Virus record (IMG/VR): IMGVR_UViG_3300048586_000243
Coordinates: 1-23,319 of that record
Source of the DNA: a virus
Length of the DNA: 23,319 bases
Strand: one strand, 5' to 3'
Shown here: in pieces, positions 1-5,593 of the stretch
Layout: each line of letters opens with the position of its first letter
Numbering within the stretch: position 1 is the stretch's first letter
Position numbers and translations under genes: made by a program
Notes under the pieces: generated by a model
What the model saw: only the letters and a program-made list of their open reading frames with translations
Databases searched by the model: none
What the model was told of the DNA's origin: nothing

Positions 1-28
1 TGCGCATCGTGTCCCCGGTATAAACGAG

Positions 29-52
29 AAAAGACCCCACGACGGGGGCCTT
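29..52 (-). terminator. Rho-independent terminator downstream of the tRNA-Asn remnant
   Basis: Read on the minus strand, a stem of about eight pairs (AAGGCCCC against GGGGTCTT, with one G-T pair) closes a CGTCGT loop and runs into TTTTCTC. It lies 30 bp past the encoded CCA end of the tRNA fragment at 82-126, where a host tRNA terminator would be expected. I infer that it is host chromosome flanking the prophage. It could also be reached by transcripts leaving the left end of the prophage. Confidence 0.65.
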
Positions 53-81
53 GCTCGTAAATCTCTTTTTTCAGGGATTTT

Positions 82-126
82 TGGCTCCGGCGGTAGGGAT
101 CGAACCTACGACCAATTGATTAACAG
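82..126 (-). other. Attachment site: 3' half of tRNA-Asn(GTT)
   Basis: On the minus strand this reads as the 3' part of a tRNA: anticodon loop CTGTTAA (anticodon GTT, Asn), 3' anticodon strand TCAAT, a five-base variable loop, a perfect T arm (GTAGG-TTCGATC-CCTAC), acceptor strand CGCCGGA, discriminator G and encoded CCA. The 5' half is missing: no TCCGGCG acceptor strand or D arm lies at 127-160. This is the remnant left when a tyrosine integrase inserts at the anticodon loop of a tRNA gene. A short inverted repeat (ATTGA at 115-119, TCAAT at 130-134) straddles the point where tRNA identity ends and could be part of the core integrase site. Host DNA is therefore inferred to the left and prophage to the right. 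A phage-borne attP copy is less likely, because a terminator follows. Confidence 0.75.
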
Positions 127-167
127 TTGTCAATATATAGTGGCAATTCAACACGTTAATACTATGG

Positions 168-209
168 GTTGCGGACAGTCGCAACATGCGGCTGCCACGC
201 ACTGCATGT
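168..209 (-). other. Two abutting hairpins after the last prophage gene
   Basis: Two inverted repeats lie between the stop of the DUF5658 gene and the attachment site. One is GTTGCG/CGCAAC (168-173 and 180-185, six-base loop). The other is ACATGC/GCATGT (184-189 and 204-209). They overlap by two bases, so only one can form fully at a time. Neither is followed by a T run on the minus strand, so I do not call a clear terminator. They may be weak transcript-end structures or arm sites of the attachment region. Confidence 0.35.
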
Positions 210-211
210 GG

Positions 212-490
212 TTAGCGCTTGATCAGGCGCAGGTTGTTGAAGGTGACGACGGCATAGGCGACCGACAGGATGACCAGCCAAATCAGGCTGTCGATGCGCC
301 AAAGAAATATTGCCAACGCAACGACTGCGCCCTTGGTGACGATCAGCGCCGGGATCACGCCGATCCTCTTCATGATGCGGGCCATAAGGGGATTGGCCTC
401 GACCGCGCGCCTGGTGCGCAGGGCAAAGGCGGTGGTGGCGAAGTCCAGCAATTGCAGCGCGATCACGGAAATCAGCAGCAGATCGATCAT
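212..490 (-). CDS. DUF5658-like small membrane protein at the prophage end
   Basis: This 92-residue protein is mostly hydrophobic, with likely membrane segments near residues 3-22, 44-62 and 66-84 and basic residues at both ends. The order 'LQLLDFATT', then 'EANPLMAR', then a hydrophobic block and an 'NNLR' C-terminus resembles the DUF5658 family of small membrane proteins, whose function is unknown to me. It is the last gene before the attachment site, 54 bp past the LamG-like gene, and is not translationally coupled to it. That position is typical of accessory 'moron' genes expressed from a prophage, for example in superinfection exclusion, but nothing in the sequence proves this. The start at 490 has only a distant AGGA upstream. 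Stop is TAA. Confidence 0.72.
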   Translation of the reverse strand: MIDLLLISVIALQLLDFATTAFALRTRRAVEANPLMARIMKRIGVIPALIVTKGAVVALAIFLWRIDSLIWLVILSVAYAVVTFNNLRLIKR

Positions 491-544
491 TCGTCATTCA
501 TCCTGGTCAGGGCGAGTATTGCTACGATGGGGGTGGCGTCACTC

Positions 545-1333
545 TCAGAGCGTAATCCCGCACTTACCGGCCGCCCAGGCTTCGGCGTTCGCCAATTCCC
601 CAGCAGTCAAGCTCCGGTAGATAACGATCATCGCGTAGAGCCGTCCTTTGAAAAACCTGGACGTGCCCCCTCTGGAGCCGAGAAACACCGTCCCGCCGTT
701 GTAATCTCCCGTTCCCTGATCGTTAGCGTTGGTTCCGAGCTGCACGCCATTTCGACGGATCAGACAGGTGTCAGCGCTGATATCACCAATCCCTGTCACA
801 ACGTAGTTGACGCCGACAGAGGACGATCCTGCACGGGCGAGAGCGTTGGCTCCGGTGCCCTTGCTGTTGAACCCTATATTGTCGCTGGCTGCGTCGGCTG
901 TTGCGGCAAGAGCAAAAGTGCCGTTGTTCCCTGTCGGGTTTGACGTGATCCCGAGAACATCCTCCACGACAGCGTTCTGTTCACGCCGCATGGCTGCCAC
1001 GACGGTTACGGCATCTCCAGCCGACGCCGCACTGCCAAGCATGTAGTCATCAACGCCGTCGAATTGCAGATACGGCAGTGACCCGTCCAACTGGTACGTA
1101 GGGGTCAGGCCACCGCCCCCACGGTTAAAGGTGACCGACCGTACGAACGTGGTAATACTAGAAACGCCCGCCCCCGGCGTCGTCGTGGACAGTGTATCTC
1201 GTGTCGGATCGAGAACAAAACCAGCTTCTCCCGCGGAGAACAGCGACGCAGGATCGAACGCCGGTGGCGGCGAACCGCCGCCTGCGCCCCGAAATGCCGC
1301 CGCCCCAAGTGTGATGCCAAGCCCCAGCATCAT
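545..1333 (-). CDS. LamG-like fibre protein paired with a GTA-type spike base
   Basis: This 262-residue protein starts with a short Gly/Pro-rich stretch and 'ASLFSAGEAGF', a pattern I associate with Rhodobacterales phage and GTA receptor-binding proteins. From about residue 90 it resembles a concanavalin/LamG beta-sandwich: 'LQFDGVDDYM', repeated beta-strand blocks, and a C-terminus reading 'FKGRLYAMIVIYRSLTAGEL', the usual closing strand of such domains. The start (ATG ATG at 1333/1330) overlaps the stop of the spike-base gene by ATGA. In RcGTA the spike base (Rcc01079) and fibre (Rcc01080) are a pair that decorates the head and helps adsorption to the capsule; I infer the same role here. 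One hand-counted 120-bp stretch (661-780) is 60% GC, below the core genes. Family placement is moderate; the sugar-binding role is inference. Confidence 0.68.
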   Translation of the reverse strand: MMLGLGITLGAAAFRGAGGGSPPPAFDPASLFSAGEAGFVLDPTRDTLSTTTPGAGVSSITTFVRSVTFNRGGGGLTPTYQLDGSLPYLQFDGVDDYMLGSAASAGDAVTVVAAMRREQNAVVEDVLGITSNPTGNNGTFALAATADAASDNIGFNSKGTGANALARAGSSSVGVNYVVTGIGDISADTCLIRRNGVQLGTNANDQGTGDYNGGTVFLGSRGGTSRFFKGRLYAMIVIYRSLTAGELANAEAWAAGKCGITL

Positions 1334-1590
1334 ATCCAGCCCGTCAGACCGGTCGCCGTGGTGCCGGTGGCGCGCACGCGGGCGGCCCACAGGACATAGG
1401 TGCCGGCGGGCAGGGCGCCGGTGGTATGGATTGTGCCCAGTGGCCATTCATAGGACAGCACGCCGGCCGTGCCGATCGTGATCGCGCGCACCGGGCTGGA
1501 CAGCGCCGTCGCATCGGACGGCGTGATCGCAATGGCCCCCTGCGCCGGGGCGCCCAGGGATTGCGGCAGGTTATTGAACTTGGGCGGCAT
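1330..1590 (-). CDS. Spike base protein, RCAP_Rcc01079 (GhsA-like) family
   Basis: This 86-residue protein has the hallmarks of the GTA spike-base family: 'ITPSDATALSSPVRAITIGTAG' in the first half (cut here into recognisable pieces: ITPSDAT, ALSSPVRAI, TIGTAG), then 'LPAGTYVLWAARVRATGTTA' and a short hydrophobic end (LTGWI). Members are about 80-110 residues and anchor a head spike. In R. capsulatus GTA this protein and its partner promote attachment to recipient cells. I chose ATG at 1590, with GGAG seven bases upstream, over an in-frame ATG at 1623. The 5' end overlaps the o-spanin gene by 20 bp and the 3' end overlaps the fibre gene by 4 bp, so the three are coupled. Whether it sits on the head or the tail of this podovirus cannot be seen from the sequence. 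Confidence 0.82.
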   Translation of the reverse strand: MPPKFNNLPQSLGAPAQGAIAITPSDATALSSPVRAITIGTAGVLSYEWPLGTIHTTGALPAGTYVLWAARVRATGTTATGLTGWI

Positions 1591-1831
1591 TGCCTGTCTC
1601 CATGGTTCGGGCCAGCGCGTCATGCCGGCTGGCGCAGTTGCGAAGGGCCGATCGATCCCGGCCCCACATGATTTCGACCTCGGCGCCGGTCAGATCCCGC
1701 GATGGCAGATCCAGCGGCGCCGGGCAGCGCACAAGCAGCGATGCCGCCGGCGCCACCCTCGGCGCGTCATCGGCGGCGCAGCCGGTCAACGCGGCTGCGA
1801 GGCAGGCCGCCCGCATCATCCGTGTCGGCAT
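1571..1831 (-). CDS. o-spanin (Rz1-like outer-membrane lipoprotein)
   Basis: The 86-residue product begins MPTRMMRAACLAAALTGC, a lipoprotein signal with a lipobox (LTGC) that would be lipidated at Cys18 and sorted to the outer membrane. The mature part is short and Pro/Ala-rich at first, then has 'LTGAEVEIMWGRDRSALRNC', similar to Rz1-like lysis proteins of alphaproteobacterial phages. The gene overlaps the 3' end of the i-spanin by 65 bp in another frame, the classic Rz/Rz1 arrangement. Together the two would fuse inner and outer membranes as the last step of lysis. An upstream in-frame ATG at 1864 would also keep the signal peptide, and one at 1819 would give a shorter n-region, so the exact start is uncertain. 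Confidence 0.8.
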   Translation of the reverse strand: MPTRMMRAACLAAALTGCAADDAPRVAPAASLLVRCPAPLDLPSRDLTGAEVEIMWGRDRSALRNCASRHDALARTMETGNAAQVQ

Positions 1832-2057
1832 AGGCTTGATCCTCCAGCTCTTGCGCGAGGGCATTGCGTTCGGCCTCGATCGCCAGCCGCTCGGCCTCGA
1901 TCCGGCTGGCGATCTCGGCATTGCGGATCGCCTGGGCCATGGCCTGCGCCGTGGCGGCCTTTGCGGCCAGCGCAGCCTGCTCATTGCCGCGATACCAGCC
2001 TGCGCTGTAGGCCAGCGCCAGGGCCGCCAGCGCGGCAAGGGCAAGCCAGCCCTTCAC
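1767..2057 (-). CDS. i-spanin (Rz-like inner-membrane lysis protein)
   Basis: This 96-residue protein has one N-terminal membrane segment (about residues 3-20, Leu/Ala-rich) and then a charged alpha-helical stretch rich in Ala, Glu, Gln and Arg (about 24-75) that should form a periplasmic coiled coil. This is the topology of Rz-type spanins (type II membrane protein). The start is GTG at 2057, overlapping the endolysin stop as GTGA, so translation is probably coupled. The embedded o-spanin gene in another frame supports the call. The last 20 residues (Arg-rich) are encoded where the two frames overlap and are probably constrained by the partner. Confidence 0.82.
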   Translation of the reverse strand: MKGWLALAALAALALAYSAGWYRGNEQAALAAKAATAQAMAQAIRNAEIASRIEAERLAIEAERNALAQELEDQAYADTDDAGGLPRSRVDRLRRR

Positions 2058-2602
2058 CTGCGCACCTGTGCCAGCACCTCGGCCGCCGACAGCGTGCGGA
2101 TCGGCTTCCAGATCACACTGCCGGTGCGGCTGACCTGCCAGACAGAGGCGCGGCCGGTGGGGTAAATCCCGCGCGCAAACAGATCTCGCTCGGCCTGCCT
2201 GCGCGCGGTGACTTCCCTGGGCTTCGTCCAGTTCATGAACTGCGCGGCCGCAAGGGACAGGTTCCCTGTGTTCAGGGTCTTGACCAGCGTGGCCCGCGCG
2301 ATGGCGCCTGTGTTGAAGTGAAAGCTGACCAGCGCATCAAACTGATGCTGCGCGATCGGGATCTTCACGGCCGCGTTCACGGCCGCCTCGTACCTGGGCA
2401 GATCCCGCGCCAGCACGCTGAACACCTGTCGCAGCTCGGCGTCCAGATCGGCCGGCATGCCACGGGGCAGGGTGATCGGGTCGGGTGTTCCGGCCTCGGC
2501 CGTGTGACCGATGCCATATGTCCATACGCCGTTACTGTCGCGGTACGGACCAGGCACGATGCCTTCATGCAGGACCAGCGCCACAGTGCCCTGTGGGGAC
2601 AT
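2054..2602 (-). CDS. Endolysin, glycoside hydrolase family 24 lysozyme
   Basis: This 182-residue muramidase cleaves the beta-1,4 bond between MurNAc and GlcNAc. It shows the full GH24 catalytic signature, Glu-x8-Asp-x5-Thr: Glu13, Asp22 and Thr28 (HEG...RDS...WTYGIGHT). A later 'AQHQFDALVSFHFNTG' matches the second conserved helix of T4-type lysozymes. I chose ATG at 2602, four bases after the stop of the small membrane protein; an in-frame ATG at 2692 would add about 30 residues unlike the family. There is no signal peptide or SAR anchor, so it should accumulate in the cytoplasm and need a holin. It lies between the holin candidates and the spanins. Confidence 0.92.
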   Translation of the reverse strand: MSPQGTVALVLHEGIVPGPYRDSNGVWTYGIGHTAEAGTPDPITLPRGMPADLDAELRQVFSVLARDLPRYEAAVNAAVKIPIAQHQFDALVSFHFNTGAIARATLVKTLNTGNLSLAAAQFMNWTKPREVTARRQAERDLFARGIYPTGRASVWQVSRTGSVIWKPIRTLSAAEVLAQVRR

Positions 2603-2604
2603 CT

Positions 2605-2736
2605 TCAGATCAGCCACTGGATCAGCACTCCGATTGCAAGGATGATCAGGCCGCCCACCAGGGCGACCAGCATGCGGTATTTGAAATCGCACCAGGGCGA
2701 TCGCGACGGCCTGCGAAGGGATCGGATGTCAAACAT
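2605..2736 (-). CDS. 43-residue single-helix membrane protein, holin candidate
   Basis: This is a short reading frame of 43 codons plus TGA. A basic N-terminal part (MFDIRSLRRPSRSPW) is followed by one strongly hydrophobic segment (MLVALVGGLIILAIGVLIQW) that ends almost at the C-terminus. ATG at 2736 has GGAG six bases upstream and overlaps the end of the 122-residue gene by 8 bp; the stop is two bases before the endolysin ATG. The tight packing between two lysis genes and the good ribosome site argue that it is real. A single-helix holin, pinholin or antiholin role is inferred from position and topology only. An alternative in-frame ATG at 2748 lacks a ribosome site. Confidence 0.72.
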   Translation of the reverse strand: MFDIRSLRRPSRSPWCDFKYRMLVALVGGLIILAIGVLIQWLI

Positions 2737-3097
2737 CTCTGTCTCCATCGGCGGGCAACCGACCGGCGCGGATGCGCGTCAGGACAACTTCCATGATGGC
2801 AGGGCCAAAGATGCCGGTCATATAGGCCATGGCCCCGCCTGTTCCGAATGCCGGGATGGCGGTCACTGGCAGATCCAGCCAGTGCGCCAGCAGTGCGCCC
2901 AAGGTTGTGCCGCCCCCGGCAGCGGCAAGGGCGCCCAAGATGATCTGGCGCAGGGCAGCACGGACCTTGCCGTTGCCGTCATCGATCAGCAGGGCAGAGG
3001 TCAGGCCACCTGCGCCGCCCCACATGGCGGCGACGATGATGGCGTTTGCGATGATCGATCGGCCGACTTCGGCCAGGATGCTGGGTTCGTCGTTCAT
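2729..3097 (-). CDS. Three-helix membrane protein, probable holin
   Basis: This 122-residue protein has three predicted hydrophobic segments near residues 14-36, 49-70 and 80-104, many small residues (Gly/Ala), and a charged C-terminal tail (RIRAGRLPADGDRDV). Size and topology fit class I holins, which form the inner-membrane lesion that lets the endolysin out. The ATG at 3097 abuts the tail-spike stop (TAAATG). The next genes are a one-helix protein, the endolysin and the spanins, so the lysis context is strong. I do not recognise a named holin family, and it could instead be an antiholin or another phage membrane protein. Confidence 0.7.
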   Translation of the reverse strand: MNDEPSILAEVGRSIIANAIIVAAMWGGAGGLTSALLIDDGNGKVRAALRQIILGALAAAGGGTTLGALLAHWLDLPVTAIPAFGTGGAMAYMTGIFGPAIMEVVLTRIRAGRLPADGDRDV

Positions 3098-5509
3098 TTA
3101 TACGCTCTGCACGATCAGTGTGGCATGGGCTTGCCGCCCGGCAGGGTCGGTCACCAGTGTGTTGTCGCGGTACAGCCCACCGAGGACGCCGTAGGGCGAC
3201 ATGATCGCCCCGGTGCCGCCCGAGTTGTGGACTGCGATCACCTGTCCGTCGGCGCGTACCTGTATCTGCAGATTGTCCGTGCCCGCCTCTGTCGTGCAGT
3301 GAATGCTGATCAGGCCCGCCCATGCTCCCGATCCTGAAGTCTTGATGGACGCCACGGAAAAGACCCCGCCCGAGCCGTGCAGAACGCGCAGGATATCGGC
3401 CCCGGTTGAGGTGCGCAGGACGACGATGGACTGGCAGCGGCGGCTTGGCCCCGTGTCGCCGACGTCGTGAAAGACGTGCTGTGTGCCAATCACACAACCC
3501 CAGCCGACCGGGATCGCCCCGTTCAACAGCAGGTTGGCGGAGCCGACGAGACGCGGAACGATCTCCGGCCGCGCCCACCAGAAGTCAGGCAGAAAGATCT
3601 CCCGCGCGGTCGCGACGGAATAGGCCGACACTGACACGGGATCGAACTGGTCCACGATCAGCCACCCGCCAAACTCGAATGTCCCTGCGCCACCGCAGCG
3701 AAAGCGCAGGCGTGACAGGCCGAAAGGCAGTTCCGCGACATACAGGTGATTTTCCGCCGGGCGTTCCGTCGTTGGGCTAGAGGCGACCCCGAAATTGACT
3801 TCCTTGCCGATCTCCGTCGCTGTGCCAGCGGTGCCGACATAGGCATAGGCCGGATTGCCACCCGCCACGACAGATCGGTCGGGCGAGACATAGACCGCGC
3901 GGCGCGCCCGGTCGCTCCATACCCAGATTTCATTTGCCACGTTGACGTTTCCGGTCGCGACCAGGCGCGCGGAAAAGCCCGCATGGTTGTTCATCAGGTC
4001 GTTGTAGCTGACGGCCACTTCAGCCGAATATGCGGCATTGTGCGGTCCAAGGCGCGACCCATGGGCGACCTCGATCACGCGATGCCGGAAGATCTCGCGC
4101 ACGATGTACTGCGCCAACAGGATGTGGACAGTATCGTTGAAATGCGTGCCGTCCGTTTGCACATCCGCCAGCCGATACTGGTCCCTCCGATCCCGCTGCC
4201 ACGCGGCAAGCATGGCATTGGTGTCCACCAGATCCACCCGCTGTTCGGCGGCCACCTCGCGCACCGCGTTCAGCAGCGCTGCCTGGATCAGCGGATTTGG
4301 CCGGAGCGGCGCGGCCGAAATCAGCCAGGGCGTCACCATGACCGGCACCCGACCGGACAGTCGCACCTGCCACAACAGCTCTGCATAACGCTGCTTGAAC
4401 AGGTCAGGGTTCCAGACCGGTGCCGTGTCGGTCTTGATGTCGTTCAGCCCGAAACAGATGAACACGAACTGCGCACCCGGATAGGGCGTATCGACCGAGG
4501 GGCCGAAGTTGTCGCGCGCCCAATAGTCGATGATCTTCTTGCCGCCGGAACCCGCATTGAACGTCGTGACGGCCGCATTGCCCGTGATCACCCGCAGGAT
4601 GGAGCCAAGCCGATTGGGCCAGTTGTTATATGCCTCGGTCACGCCATCGGTGCCCAGCACCGAACTGTCGCCGTAGCACACGATCCGCACGTCCTCGCCG
4701 TTCTGGGCCTGAAGACCAATCCGGGCCAGGGCACCGCGGTCATCCTGCGGCCAGTCAACGACCGCCAGTTTCACGGGTGTCGTTGCCGAAGTCTGCACCG
4801 AATGGTTGGTGGCGCCACTTCCCAGCACCCTGAAAACGGCGTTCTCTTTCCGGGTCAGGATCAGATTGCCTGAATTGACCCGGCCGGGACCGGTTCCCGC
4901 GTAGGTCAGAGCAGTATCAGCGCGCAAGGCGGCGATGTCGTCAAACCACAGCCCATCGTACAATGCCGCCTGTGCTGCGGATGCCGCAGCAGCCTGGGCC
5001 GCTGCGGTTGCGATGGCACCGTTCGTTTGCGCGCCGGCTATATCAGCCGCATCGGGGCCCAGATCGATGCCTTGTCCATCGGATGCCCACATCAGCACCC
5101 GCCCGGGTTGCGGCGTTCCCGGTCGCAGCGGCACATCGGCGCGCACAGTGGTTTGCATTTCAGCGGTCAGCTCCTGCACGCGCATCACCGTGGCGTCCAG
5201 TTGCCGTTCCAGCCCGCGTTCGCGATACCCCAGAATGCCCTGCCATCCCTGTTCGATCGGGGTCTGCCGGCTGATGATCAGACTGCCGCCCTCATGCAGC
5301 GCGGCGGCTGCGGGCGTCAGGGTCAGTGTCCCGTCCGAAGCCGAAGTGATCGGGTCGACCACATAGTCAGCAGGGCCAAGAACGATGCGCTCCCCGTCAT
5401 TGACCACAACTGCAATGACCCCGCCTTCCATGTAGGGCCACGGGATATCGTAGGATGCGCCGATCACGATCGTCGCGGGGGATGCTGCCTCGAAAGCTTC
5501 AACAGTCAT
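3098..5509 (-). CDS. Tail fibre/spike with N-terminal T7-type anchor and SGNH/GDSL esterase domain
   Basis: This is an 803-residue receptor-binding protein. Residues 1-120 resemble the T7 gp17 N-terminal virion anchor: a beta-rich domain, then a helix with 'GLERQLDATVMRVQEL'. An Ala-rich helical linker follows (about 155-185). Residues 270-475 carry SGNH hydrolase blocks: block I CYGDSS (Ser282), the block II Gly in FNAGSGG, block III FGLND (Asn356) and block V DGTHF (Asp453, His456). Such domains deacetylate capsular or O-antigen sugars. The C-terminal 300 residues are beta-rich and unrecognised. ATG at 5509 fits the anchor better than 5524, though both have weak ribosome sites. T7 gp17 is 553 residues, so this is a larger, enzyme-armed version. 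Substrate is unknown. Confidence 0.85.
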   Translation of the reverse strand: MTVEAFEAASPATIVIGASYDIPWPYMEGGVIAVVVNDGERIVLGPADYVVDPITSASDGTLTLTPAAAALHEGGSLIISRQTPIEQGWQGILGYRERGLERQLDATVMRVQELTAEMQTTVRADVPLRPGTPQPGRVLMWASDGQGIDLGPDAADIAGAQTNGAIATAAAQAAAASAAQAALYDGLWFDDIAALRADTALTYAGTGPGRVNSGNLILTRKENAVFRVLGSGATNHSVQTSATTPVKLAVVDWPQDDRGALARIGLQAQNGEDVRIVCYGDSSVLGTDGVTEAYNNWPNRLGSILRVITGNAAVTTFNAGSGGKKIIDYWARDNFGPSVDTPYPGAQFVFICFGLNDIKTDTAPVWNPDLFKQRYAELLWQVRLSGRVPVMVTPWLISAAPLRPNPLIQAALLNAVREVAAEQRVDLVDTNAMLAAWQRDRRDQYRLADVQTDGTHFNDTVHILLAQYIVREIFRHRVIEVAHGSRLGPHNAAYSAEVAVSYNDLMNNHAGFSARLVATGNVNVANEIWVWSDRARRAVYVSPDRSVVAGGNPAYAYVGTAGTATEIGKEVNFGVASSPTTERPAENHLYVAELPFGLSRLRFRCGGAGTFEFGGWLIVDQFDPVSVSAYSVATAREIFLPDFWWARPEIVPRLVGSANLLLNGAIPVGWGCVIGTQHVFHDVGDTGPSRRCQSIVVLRTSTGADILRVLHGSGGVFSVASIKTSGSGAWAGLISIHCTTEAGTDNLQIQVRADGQVIAVHNSGGTGAIMSPYGVLGGLYRDNTLVTDPAGRQAHATLIVQSV

Positions 5510-5553
5510 TCTGTCCGTCCGCATGGAATACGATTGGCAGACAGAAGACGAAG

Positions 5554-5577
5554 GCAGCGGATCAGGGGCTCCGCTGC
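5554..5577 (-). terminator. Hairpin between ejection-protein and tail-spike genes
   Basis: A perfect 8-bp stem (GCAGCGGA against TCCGCTGC, eight-base loop) starts 17 bp past the stop of the 831-residue gene. On the minus strand it is followed by CTTCGTCTTCTGTCT, which is pyrimidine-rich but not a clean T run. It is the only sizeable hairpin in this otherwise overlapping cluster between 14 kb and 5 kb. It could be a partial terminator that lowers tail-spike and lysis expression relative to core proteins, or an mRNA-processing site. Confidence 0.5.
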
Positions 5578-5593
5578 GCTGGCTTGCACACTA

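Noticed and set aside
82-160. A complete tRNA-Asn gene
   Set aside because: The 5' acceptor strand, D arm and 5' anticodon strand are absent upstream of the loop; only the 3' half can be folded.
1469-3337. A 622-codon plus-strand open frame across the lysis region
   Set aside because: It covers several well-supported minus-strand genes (GH24 lysozyme, spanins, holin candidates) and has Gln/Arg/Gly-rich composition typical of a shadow frame.
3406-4873. Plus-strand frames of 100-375 codons opposite the tail spike
   Set aside because: They lie opposite a gene with a complete SGNH motif set and show no recognisable domain or upstream signal.
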